Below, piece by piece: positions 25,456-33,520 of a stretch of DNA of 64,000 nt. The notes beneath the pieces are model-generated. The model ran no database searches. It saw only the letters and a program-made list of their open reading frames with translations, and was not told the DNA's origin. The stretch spans positions 1-64,000 of the forward strand of contig JAFGGN010000092.1 of the NCBI GenBank assembly GCA_016930535.1, given 5' to 3'. This DNA comes from a bacterium. GTDB lineage: Bacteria > Zhuqueibacterota > QNDG01 > JAFGCO01. Within the stretch, counting starts at the first letter, position 1. Every line of letters begins with the position of its first letter. A program made the translations under genes and the position numbers.

Positions 25456-27525
25456 CTATTTGACCATAAACGGATCCTCACCGCTCCATTTGCCGCCTCC
25501 GGCCAGGACCGTGTAAAGTGCATCGTGTGTCATGGTCTCGAATATGGTGAATTCCGTGAATGAAATGGCACTGATATCATCCACGAACTGCCGCTCTTTG
25601 GGCAGTTGACGGGCGGGCGGAATCACCTCGGATTTTCTCCACCAGCTGATCACGCCCGGACCGAAAACCGTGATCCCGGGTTTGGGGCCCAGGCCCATGC
25701 GTTTGGTATAGGCGCTTTCGCGGTCATGGGGATTGTGCACCTGGTGAAATCCCAGTTGTGTGACATAGGAAATGCCCGGCGGATTGAGTCCCAGTTTATA
25801 ATCCATGAGCTCTGAGGCGGCGTCGAGATATTTCTGTTCCCCTGTGATCGACCACATCAGCATGGGGGCGCATGCATACTGGGGCTGCTTGACATTATGG
25901 CCCCAGCCGCCTTTTGCGGAATTGTTGCCCACGGGATAGGCATGTTTTTTCAGTTCCGAGATGTTCCGCCCTGCGGCCGCCCTGACAGCGGATTTAAAGA
26001 AATCGACGATTGCCGGATCCACGGGTTTTTCTTTTTCAATGATATAGGACCAGATATAGGCCGGATTGTCGAATTTTGCATCGTTCAGCGAATATCCCGG
26101 CGTGCCGTACAGGTTGGTTTTCAAGGAGTCCGCAATGGTGTACAAAGCTTTAATTCGATCATGATCCGCCTCATCCCCGGTATACAGATATCTCTGTATA
26201 TGATAGTACAGACGTTCCGGATCCGCCATAACGCTGTCTGCGCTTGCCATGGATCTTTCGGCCCGCAGGGCGAGCTCTCCGGCACGGTCCGGCTTATAGG
26301 GCTTCAGCAGGCGGGCCAGATGCATGAACAGCCCGGCACTCGTGGCGGTGGCCCTGTCATCGACCTTGACCGTTCCGTATTTTTTGGTATCCAGGTCCAG
26401 GGGCGCATCAAACGGATCCGGGTATCCTTTGGTTTCTGTTCCGAAATGCACGCTTCCGTCCCCGTTCTGCAGATATTCCCAGACCAGGGTGCCCCATTCC
26501 GCCTCATCGATAATATCCGGTACGGCATTTTCATAATTCAGAATCTGATAATCCGAATCGAATTCTCCCGGAATATCGTACTGGCCGTCCTCAAAAAGAC
26601 CGGGGAAGGCTTCATAAATCATCAGATTCATGATGGGATGGGCCATATGATAGGCACGCCGGTCCGCATCACCCGCATCATGATAGCCGCCATGGCATTT
26701 GAAGGCAGGTTCCGTACCCTCGACGATCACGTTCGCCTCGCCGATCGGCCCGTCCACATCATACACCAGAGTATGGCACGGATTTTTACGGATATCGGGT
26801 TTGTGAATCGGACAGCCGCAGCGTTGTAAATACTGGGCGCGGAAAATGGTATAGGCCAGCTTTTTTGAAAATTCACCGCCTATACCGAAGGGATAGGAAC
26901 ATCCGAATCCCTTAACCGCGATCCGGTACGGCCCGCCTTCGGGCACGCCGGAAAGGTCGATCCGGTACACGTAATCTCCGGACGATGAATCCGGGCCCCA
27001 TGTTTCAAGCCTGCCCCTGAGCACGCTCTTTCCCGAGCGCATTGAAAAGACCTCGTATGCGGGAAGCGTTCCCTGTATTTGTTCCGGTCCGCCGGTTCCG
27101 AGCCAGACGGCAAAATTGGCGTACCGTGTTTTGGATAGCGCGCTGTAACCCGCCTGATTGGTTTTGATGGATTCGCAGTGTATTTTCCGGCTGTCGAATT
27201 TGAACGACTTCTCACCGTAGGGCGTGATCAGTGTATATTGCTTCCCTTCTTTGAGCCTGCCGGTTTGTAAATAAATAAAATGATCGCACGGATCAGCCTG
27301 AGCGGCATAACGGGTCAGCCTTTCCGCGGGCCGGCCGTTCACGGTCCAGGCGGTGCTGTCGCCGATGTCGGCCTCTCTGACATCCAGTGTGTCGCTGGTA
27401 AAAACGGCGACCAGGACATTGTCCGAAGCGGTCCGGATTTCCTGAAGGGTGAGTTTGGCCTCCATCCTGGCAAATGTCGCGAGCAGGATCAACAGCATCG
27501 ACCGGATTTTAAAAGAATGAAGCAT
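25456..27525 (-). CDS. glycoside hydrolase family 9 endoglucanase-like protein
   Basis: 689 residues. The ATG at 27525 has AGGAG upstream and starts a signal peptide (MLHSFKIRSMLLILLATFARM). Residues 20-130 form an N-terminal Ig-like domain as in CelD-type GH9 enzymes. The catalytic (alpha/alpha)6 part has GGYHDAGDADRRAYH (around residue 280), in which the second Asp acts as the base. VHNPHDRESAYT follows later, and the acid glutamate lies in ISFTEFTIFETMTHDALY near the end. GH9 enzymes cut beta-1,4-glucans such as cellulose. No cellulose-binding or T9SS domain is present. Long composite repeats flank it on both sides. Confidence 0.88.
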   Translation of the reverse strand: MLHSFKIRSMLLILLATFARMEAKLTLQEIRTASDNVLVAVFTSDTLDVREADIGDSTAWTVNGRPAERLTRYAAQADPCDHFIYLQTGRLKEGKQYTLITPYGEKSFKFDSRKIHCESIKTNQAGYSALSKTRYANFAVWLGTGGPEQIQGTLPAYEVFSMRSGKSVLRGRLETWGPDSSSGDYVYRIDLSGVPEGGPYRIAVKGFGCSYPFGIGGEFSKKLAYTIFRAQYLQRCGCPIHKPDIRKNPCHTLVYDVDGPIGEANVIVEGTEPAFKCHGGYHDAGDADRRAYHMAHPIMNLMIYEAFPGLFEDGQYDIPGEFDSDYQILNYENAVPDIIDEAEWGTLVWEYLQNGDGSVHFGTETKGYPDPFDAPLDLDTKKYGTVKVDDRATATSAGLFMHLARLLKPYKPDRAGELALRAERSMASADSVMADPERLYYHIQRYLYTGDEADHDRIKALYTIADSLKTNLYGTPGYSLNDAKFDNPAYIWSYIIEKEKPVDPAIVDFFKSAVRAAAGRNISELKKHAYPVGNNSAKGGWGHNVKQPQYACAPMLMWSITGEQKYLDAASELMDYKLGLNPPGISYVTQLGFHQVHNPHDRESAYTKRMGLGPKPGITVFGPGVISWWRKSEVIPPARQLPKERQFVDDISAISFTEFTIFETMTHDALYTVLAGGGKWSGEDPFMVK

Positions 27526-27539
27526 GGTAACTCCTGGGA

Positions 27540-27725
27540 GAAGATTAAAGATTAAAGAACAAAGAATGATCATCTTTGTTCTTTGGACGGCCAGGCTGGC
27601 CGTCCTACATAAAATCAATCCTTCGTTGCGTTCTCTGCATCTGCGCTTTTTCTTTTTTCTCCGTCTCTCATGTTCTCCGGCCCTCCGTTTCACGTTCCGG
27701 CTCAATCAACTCAATGATAAAAGTC
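27540..27725 (-). repeat. composite intergenic repeat (short copy) with two stacked hairpins
   Basis: Down the minus strand after the rRNA methyltransferase gene: TTGAGTTGATTGAGCC, then GAACGTGAAACGGAG and GGAGAACATGAGAGACGGAG words (27650-27697), a spacer, and AAAGAACAAAG words next to the GH9 start. The last part includes a 21-base palindrome (27585-27605, GGACGGCCAG around one G) directly beside a 12-bp inverted repeat AAAGAACAAAGA / TCTTTGTTCTTT (27554-27584). Confidence 0.75.
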
Positions 27726-27731
27726 TAAAGA

Positions 27732-28523
27732 CTATTCTTCTGTACCGGGGATTTTTGGCTGCAGCATGAACAGGGCGATGCCCGCGGCTACGGAAGCGTT
27801 GAGTGAGTTGATCCGGCCCGTCTGCGGGATGGCGACCACAAAATCGGCCGTGTTCAAAATATACTGGCCCACGGAACGGTCCTCTCCGCCGATCACGACC
27901 ATGACTTTACCGGCCAGTTTCTCCCGGATCGTGTGAATGTCCGTGGTTCCGCTTCCGTCACAGGCCACAATCCGGTACCCTTTTTCCTTTGCGGTCTTCA
28001 CATAGCTGTTGGCGGAGGCATCTTTTGCGATATCCAGAAATTCTGTGGCACCTGCGGATACTTTGACGATGGACGGATAAATATCCGGAACTCCTTTATT
28101 GGAAAGCAGCACCGTGTTGAATCCGAATATTTCGGCGCTGCGCAGTATGCCTCCCACATTATGCGGATCCTCCACATTGTCCAGAAGCAGAAGACGAGGC
28201 CTGTCCCAAAGCAGCTCCGAATTCTGATACACGTAGGGTTTGACCTTCAATACGACACCCTGATGTTCCTTGGTGCCTGCCAGATCGAGCACACGGCCCT
28301 TGTCCACCCAGTTGACCGGAATATTCATTCTGCCGAGATAATCGGCTAGTTTTTTAATGCGCTGCTGGGTTCCCGATGCCTGATTGATATAGGCTTCGTA
28401 TATATGGCGTCTCCCGGCACGCACCGCTTCGAATACCGGATTGATCCCGTATATGTATTCCCTGCCCGGTTTTGTTTTTTTTTGCCCGTGATGATAGTGA
28501 TCCGCGTGATTTCTGTTTTTCAA
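27732..28523 (-). CDS. rlmB: 23S rRNA 2'-O-ribose methyltransferase, TrmH/SpoU family (RlmB-like)
   Basis: 263 residues. An N-terminal substrate-binding domain (EYIYGINPVFEAVRAGRRHI) is followed by a SPOUT methyltransferase domain with its three motifs: LLLDNVEDPHNVGGILRSAE (motif 1), VMVVIGGEDRSV (motif 2) and VAIPQTGRINSLNASVAAG (motif 3). RlmB methylates the ribose of G2251 in 23S rRNA in E. coli. Other TrmH-family targets cannot be excluded. The start is uncertain: no ATG fits, and a TTG at 28523 with AGGGG seven bases upstream is the best choice. The frame also has a TTG at 28580. Confidence 0.85.
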   Translation of the reverse strand: MKNRNHADHYHHGQKKTKPGREYIYGINPVFEAVRAGRRHIYEAYINQASGTQQRIKKLADYLGRMNIPVNWVDKGRVLDLAGTKEHQGVVLKVKPYVYQNSELLWDRPRLLLLDNVEDPHNVGGILRSAEIFGFNTVLLSNKGVPDIYPSIVKVSAGATEFLDIAKDASANSYVKTAKEKGYRIVACDGSGTTDIHTIREKLAGKVMVVIGGEDRSVGQYILNTADFVVAIPQTGRINSLNASVAAGIALFMLQPKIPGTEE

Positions 28524-28591
28524 CGGACTGCCCCTGGTTAAATAATGCTGGAGTATACAAATAAATACGACGAATTGCAAGTCAGGAATTG

Positions 28592-31030
28592 TCAGAAAAG
28601 ACGTGCGATACCGACGCCCGCGAACCAGTGTCCCGTATTCAGATTTTTGGTTAAATCCACGCGGAAAAGGGTAAAAATATTGTTGACGGACAGACCGATT
28701 TCATGATGCCATTTGCTGGCCGTGTCCTCTTGAAGGCGGGGATCATCGAGACGGCTGCCTGATATCCATGCACGGCCAGAGGCGCCGTAAATAATAAGAC
28801 CGATGTTGCGCCGGATCAGAAAACCCAATCCGGTGATTTCGAAGGGAACGGTGCGGAAATTATGCTCCCAGAAACAGGCGAATGATTTTTCGCCTTTCAG
28901 ATTGCGGCTTGTCAGTGTTTTAAAGGTGCCGAACGGGGAATACGGCTGCAGATGGGCATGAAGCGCCGTCATTTTCTGAAAAGGCAGTTCGCCTGTCGAC
29001 GTACTCCACGTCACCTTGATATCCAGCGTATTCGCCAGAAGCCGGCGCCTGAAAAATGTCGGAATCCGCAGAGCCATCGATCCCCGGATCTGTGTGAATG
29101 CATGATCACTGCCCGGAAGATCCGGCAAGGCATGCTCGATTTCAAGCGAGAACCCGTTGGTACCGCTGACGGGCAATACGTCGATCCTGTCTCCGAGGTT
29201 CAGGCCGAATATGAACGTGTTCATCCGGCCCGCATCGATGTCCGGATTGGGCTGCTGTTTGTGCGACCGTCTGAACAGGGAAAAATCGGTCTCTTTATCG
29301 ACGGACGTATGGCGTTCGATATTCAGCCCCGCGGACAATACGGCATTCCAGGTTTTTAAATGCCGGTTCAACCGCATGTTCCAGGATTTTTTCCAGTAAT
29401 AGTCATAGTAATCGTCCCGGCCCAGAAGCATGGCCGCACTGTTGAGGAGCGGCGGAATCGCCGGATTCGGCCCACAGATTTCTGAGCAGGATTGAATCCC
29501 GGTTTCCAGGATGAGGTTTTTCCGGCCGAATATTGGCCAGGATAGCCCTGTCTCCCAGGCCATGCGTCCGGGACCTGTCAGCCAGGCGAGACCTGTCCGG
29601 CCCGTCAGACCGGAGTCCATGCCGGCAGAGTACCTGAGACCGAGGTGCCAGGCATCCGTCCGGTTGAAATGCACCCATAAACCGCCGTCATCCCGCATGC
29701 GGCTGGTTTTCGGACCGGATGCATTTTTCAGGGACGTATCCGGTTCATCGGATTCCGTGCTGAGCATATAATCCTGATTGCCGATTCTGAGCGAGGAACG
29801 GCCGATATGGCCGAGAAGCCCTCCCGGCTGAAACGCCCTGGCCAGGGTTTTGGTGCTGTCCAGGTTTTCGTATGCGGTTTTTTCTTCCTGTGTCAGGGGA
29901 ATGACCACAGGATCGCCGGCATCGAGCACAGCTCTGGCGCCCGCAGCGGAGTCGGTGACGTGCGAAGCCTCTTCCCGGAAAAGCGAGTCGGGTACGGGCG
30001 AGCCGGGCCGGTAATTGTGAATGCGGGATATCTGGGATATCCGGATACCGGGCATGTCGAATCCCGGCATCTCGATTTGGAAATTTCCCTGATAATGCAG
30101 ATCCACGGGCAGCCAGAAACGGTGCCCGAAATTATGAAACTGCTGTCTGATGTGCAGTTTTTCGAGCCGGGCGGGTCTGGGAAGCATCACCGCATCGCCG
30201 GTGACCAGATCCGCTTCGATCATGGCATAGGCGCTGTCCAGCACGGCAAGGGTTCCCTGAAAACAGGAAACCACCCGGTTTTTCGGTACGGCCCTGATGT
30301 CATAGATGGTTTGATGGCCGATGGCGCGCGTTCCAGCGAGCTCGAAGCGGTAGTTGTCAAGCGCGTCGGGATGTGTGGGGCCCATCATGCGGGTTCCCAG
30401 AACATCGATGTCATCATCGTACAGGTTCATGAAAAATGAGGAGACCGGAATGTGCGGCATGTCCTGAATATTGTCCGAATGCCTGCCTGAAAGAATCACC
30501 TCACGTGTTCCCTGAGTCTTTTTCCAGTACAGCCGGGACGTGCTTTCCGAAATACAGACAATGCCTGAATCGTTCGACAGGGCAAAACGGATATAACTGT
30601 CGGCACTGAATGTGGACAGCCGGTTTTGCCATTCGGCCTTTCGTCTGATCACCTCGCGCATGATGGTCATGCCGGGATTTTCATCGGTCACCACGATCGG
30701 CTGCATGCGTATGACCGAAGGTGTCAGCCCGGCGATCAGGGGCAGTTCTGTGCCGGTATCGATACGGATCCGGCCAGGTTCATACCCGATATAACGGATG
30801 TTGAGAAATGCGGGAATGAACGGAAGCACGATCTGGAATTCACCTTCCTCGTTCGTGATCGTGCCCTGATACGTATTCTCGATCTGGATATTGGCGCTGG
30901 CCAGCGTCTGCCCCGTGTTTGCATCCATAACCAGCCCGTGAACAATCCGTGTCTGTGATGCGGGTTGAGCGGAAGGAGCAAGGCAGAGGAGCAGGCAGGG
31001 CAGGAGAGCCCGGGCTGCGGACCGCTTAAA
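28592..31030 (-). CDS. DUF5686-type outer-membrane protein with carboxypeptidase-regulatory domain; start lost in a repeat
   Basis: About 810 residues. A signal-like stretch (ARALLPCLLLCLAPSAQPAS) is followed by a carboxypeptidase-regulatory beta-sandwich (VHGLVMDANTGQTLASANI, IRYIGYEPG). Then comes the DUF5686 region (MREVIRRKAEWQNRLSTFSA onward) and a C-terminal barrel of surface-antigen type ending in GVGIARLF. Such proteins sit in the outer membrane of Bacteroidota relatives and their role is poorly known. No ATG, GTG or TTG lies near the signal peptide. The reading frame runs on through repeat DNA to 31252 (ATG) and 31369. The coordinate 31030 marks the first repeat-encoded residues at the junction. 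Initiation may use CTG at 31003 or an upstream repeat-derived codon. Confidence 0.7.
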   Translation of the reverse strand, partial: FKRSAARALLPCLLLCLAPSAQPASQTRIVHGLVMDANTGQTLASANIQIENTYQGTITNEEGEFQIVLPFIPAFLNIRYIGYEPGRIRIDTGTELPLIAGLTPSVIRMQPIVVTDENPGMTIMREVIRRKAEWQNRLSTFSADSYIRFALSNDSGIVCISESTSRLYWKKTQGTREVILSGRHSDNIQDMPHIPVSSFFMNLYDDDIDVLGTRMMGPTHPDALDNYRFELAGTRAIGHQTIYDIRAVPKNRVVSCFQGTLAVLDSAYAMIEADLVTGDAVMLPRPARLEKLHIRQQFHNFGHRFWLPVDLHYQGNFQIEMPGFDMPGIRISQISRIHNYRPGSPVPDSLFREEASHVTDSAAGARAVLDAGDPVVIPLTQEEKTAYENLDSTKTLARAFQPGGLLGHIGRSSLRIGNQDYMLSTESDEPDTSLKNASGPKTSRMRDDGGLWVHFNRTDAWHLGLRYSAGMDSGLTGRTGLAWLTGPGRMAWETGLSWPIFGRKNLILETGIQSCSEICGPNPAIPPLLNSAAMLLGRDDYYDYYWKKSWNMRLNRHLKTWNAVLSAGLNIERHTSVDKETDFSLFRRSHKQQPNPDIDAGRMNTFIFGLNLGDRIDVLPVSGTNGFSLEIEHALPDLPGSDHAFTQIRGSMALRIPTFFRRRLLANTLDIKVTWSTSTGELPFQKMTALHAHLQPYSPFGTFKTLTSRNLKGEKSFACFWEHNFRTVPFEITGLGFLIRRNIGLIIYGASGRAWISGSRLDDPRLQEDTASKWHHEIGLSVNNIFTLFRVDLTKNLNTGHWFAGVGIARLF

Positions 31031-31480
31031 AGCAGTAAAAGGGTGAATGTGTATATGTGTATATGGGCCCCCGAATCCCGTCTCCCTTAAAATGACGGCG
31101 GACCACAGACCGCGGACCGCGCGCCGTGACCGGCGACGGCGAGCCGGAGACGCGGCGAAACGGAGATTTAAATCATCGACCGCAGACGGCGGACCGCTGA
31201 AATCTGTAGAAGGGTAGACGCGTATATGAGTATATGGGTCCCCGATTCCCATCCCCAAAATATAGGAATGATTACACTTTGATTTTTTTCCCCTTTTACG
31301 CTTATACTCTTCTACTCGTCTACTGATTCTTTGTGTACTCTGTGGTTTTCTCTTCTCTCCATTTCTCATTTTCTCCGCTTCTCCGTTTCAAGTTCTGACT
31401 CAACGACCCTATGACCCAAAGACCCTATGACTCAACGACCTGACAAACCCAATGACTTTCTTTAATCTTTAATCTTGATT
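31022..31480 (-). repeat. composite intergenic repeat fused to the 5' end of the DUF5686 gene
   Basis: Down the minus strand from the quinone reductase stop: AAAGATTAAAG words (31455-31480), GGGTC/GAGTC octamers (31390-31455), GAAACGGAGAAGCGGAG (31362-31388), CCCATCCCC and CATATACTC words (31215-31262), CGGTCCGCCGTC and CTCCGTTTCGCCGCG (31140-31195), CGCGGTCCGCGGTC (31105-31125), CATTTTAAGGG (31084-31094) and CATATACAC words ending in TTTTAAGCGGTCCGC (31017-31031). The last word runs straight into the coding frame. Confidence 0.8.
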
Positions 31481-31482
31481 CT

Positions 31483-32076
31483 TTAATCCTGAAACACCTG
31501 CCGAACCAGTTCCCCCGCCTCGCCGAGCCATTGCCCGCGTTGTTCCGCAGTGCTGGTCACGATAATTCCGAAAGTCCGGCGGTAAAAGGTCCTGACACCG
31601 CACAGATCGAATATACAGGTTTTCCAAAGAGATTCGAGCGGATCGCCGAACACAGCGGCCTCCCTGTCCGCTGATGTGTTCGAGGTGTTGAACACGACAG
31701 CGGCGGAAGCGTTCAGCAGGCCCTGCGGAACGCCTTCACCATGGTCTCCCTCCAGAAAACGGTAGGCCACACCGGGGCGCATGACCCGGTCGATCCATCC
31801 TTTGAGAACAGCCGGAGGCATGCCCCACCAGTTGGGATGTACGATAACAATACCGTCCGATTGCTGAATTTCTTCACAATGCCCGCGGATCTCAAGGGGA
31901 AGCGTGGCTTCACCGGGTATTTCCGCTGCGGGCAGAAGCGGATCGAACGCTTCCCTGTACAGATCATGAAAACGGACATGATGCCCTTCGTTTTCAAGCG
32001 TCCGGACGCACTGGCCGGCAATCGCATGGTTGAAGCTGCCCGGATCCGGATGGGCGAGTATGACAGATATCTGCAT
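31483..32076 (-). CDS. NAD(P)H-dependent quinone oxidoreductase, flavodoxin-2 fold
   Basis: 197 residues. ISVILAHPDPGSFNHAIAG is the N-terminal flavin-binding block. GIVIVHPNWWGMPPAVLKGW and IDRVMRPGVAYRF form the conserved central region of the NQO1/KefF/MdaB-like Flavodoxin_2 family. Members reduce quinones or other acceptors by two electrons using FMN or FAD. The ATG at 32076 has AAGGAT upstream. It is divergent from the thymidylate synthase gene across an AT-rich 227-base spacer that probably holds both promoters. Confidence 0.87.
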   Translation of the reverse strand: MQISVILAHPDPGSFNHAIAGQCVRTLENEGHHVRFHDLYREAFDPLLPAAEIPGEATLPLEIRGHCEEIQQSDGIVIVHPNWWGMPPAVLKGWIDRVMRPGVAYRFLEGDHGEGVPQGLLNASAAVVFNTSNTSADREAAVFGDPLESLWKTCIFDLCGVRTFYRRTFGIIVTSTAEQRGQWLGEAGELVRQVFQD

Positions 32077-32303
32077 ATGGGATCCTTTCGGGTATATGAT
32101 GTTTATCAGGGAGCCGGCTCTCAGCTTTTGGCCCCAAGAGGTATGAAGAAGACGACAACGGCCGTTCGATGGTTTTATTGTAATCAATTTTTAAATAATA
32201 TTCACTTTTAATTTGCATCTTTCCATTCTATTTTTAAATTGAATTTTAATAATCCCGGTTTGCATCAGCTTCCGTTTTCAATCATTAACCGGAGGACCTT
32301 CCG

Positions 32304-33197
32304 TTGATCAATATCCCGGTACTTGTGGTTCAGGAAAAAACGCTCGCCATGGCCTATGAAAAGGCGCTTGTGGCCCTGAATCAGGACGGATTCCGGATTC
32401 GTACCCAGTACGACAAACCCGGTGATCCGCTGAGCATCGATTCCACAATGAATATCACCATACTGGAGCCCTGGACGGATCCCATGATTCATCAGGCCTT
32501 TCCCGGAGGAATCGAGGATCTGAAAGAATACTGTATGGAACTGCAGGGAGCCAAGGATCACTGGGTGAAGCACATGAACGATCCCTCCGATACACGATGG
32601 GAATACACCTATCACGGACGGCTGGCCAATTACGGACAATGGCGGGAGAAAAAGGACGGCAGCTCGGTTTTTACCGGACCGTTTCAGGTGAATCAAATCG
32701 AGAAGGTGATTGAAAAATTATCGTCGCAGCCGTTCACGAGGCAGGCGCAGATGATTACATGGATGCCAAGTATGGATCTGGATTGTTATGATCCGCCCTG
32801 CCTTCAGTCGTTGTGGTACAGGATCACGGAAGATGAGGAAGGAATTTACTGGTTGCAGTGCAATGTCCGTTTCCGGAGCAACGACGCATGGGGCGCCAGT
32901 TTTATGAACATGTTCGGATTTGTCATTTTCAACAAGGAAATTGTCGCCCGGGGGATTTCCGACCGGACGGGCCGTATCGTGGAGCTGGGCCGGATGAACT
33001 GGCAGGCCGATTCCTATCATATTTACGGGAAAGATATTGCTGCTGCCCGGGGCCTGCTGTTCGACCGCATCGAGTCGATGCCCTTCGAACACCGGATCTT
33101 CAATTTTCATGACGATTTTATTCAGGAAATGTATCAAGAGGCAGAAGAAGCCGTTCAGCAGAAAATTAACAATTACGATGCGTCTGATAGATCATGA
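32304..33197 (+). CDS. thymidylate synthase-like protein (archaeal-like active site, TTG start)
   Basis: 297 residues. The start is TTG at 32304, supported by GGAGG eight bases upstream. No ATG fits. The active-site block DPPCLQSLWYRI gives Cys166 as the nucleophile. VRFRSNDAWGASFMNMFGFV matches the ThyA block RSxD...N, keeping Arg191, Ser192, Asp194 and Asn202. ADSYHIYGKD supplies the His and Tyr that bind the dUMP ribose. The usual PCH of bacterial ThyA reads PCL, as in archaeal-type enzymes. The kept Asn favours dUMP over dCMP as substrate. The likely role is dTMP synthesis from dUMP and methylene-tetrahydrofolate. No dihydrofolate reductase gene is adjacent. Confidence 0.75.
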   Translation: MINIPVLVVQEKTLAMAYEKALVALNQDGFRIRTQYDKPGDPLSIDSTMNITILEPWTDPMIHQAFPGGIEDLKEYCMELQGAKDHWVKHMNDPSDTRWEYTYHGRLANYGQWREKKDGSSVFTGPFQVNQIEKVIEKLSSQPFTRQAQMITWMPSMDLDCYDPPCLQSLWYRITEDEEGIYWLQCNVRFRSNDAWGASFMNMFGFVIFNKEIVARGISDRTGRIVELGRMNWQADSYHIYGKDIAAARGLLFDRIESMPFEHRIFNFHDDFIQEMYQEAEEAVQQKINNYDASDRS

Positions 33198-33442
33198 TCC
33201 GATTTTTACCTTTCCGGATCACCGTTAACACATCATTTAACAGTTAATTCACAGTTTTTCACTGATGATTGCCTGTTTTGAATTGTATCTTAAATTGGAT
33301 TGTTACATTGTACCGGATGTTTTACTAAACCGGCACGAAATCCAGTCTTTCCTTTTTTGAAATAGATTTATATCCCAAAACAGTCGGATCTGAATTAACA
33401 TGACCGAATCGGACCATCCTGCTGTGTATTACCGGCTGAGCC

Positions 33443-33463
33443 CTTATCCGTGATAAGCTTATC
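33443..33463. promoter_or_regulatory. nested palindromes upstream of the outer-membrane operon
   Basis: CTTATCCGTGATAAG (33443-33457) is an inverted repeat with a 3-base centre. Its right arm continues into GATAAGCTTATC (33452-33463), a perfect 12-bp palindrome. The pair sits about 60 bases upstream of the lipoprotein gene at 33521. It resembles an operator with overlapping sites. The rest of the 33198-33520 spacer is AT-rich without a clear promoter. Confidence 0.4.
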
Positions 33464-33520
33464 CGGGACGTTCCATGGTTGATCGAGTTCGTAATCAATA
33501 GTTAAACGAAGGAGGGTTGT

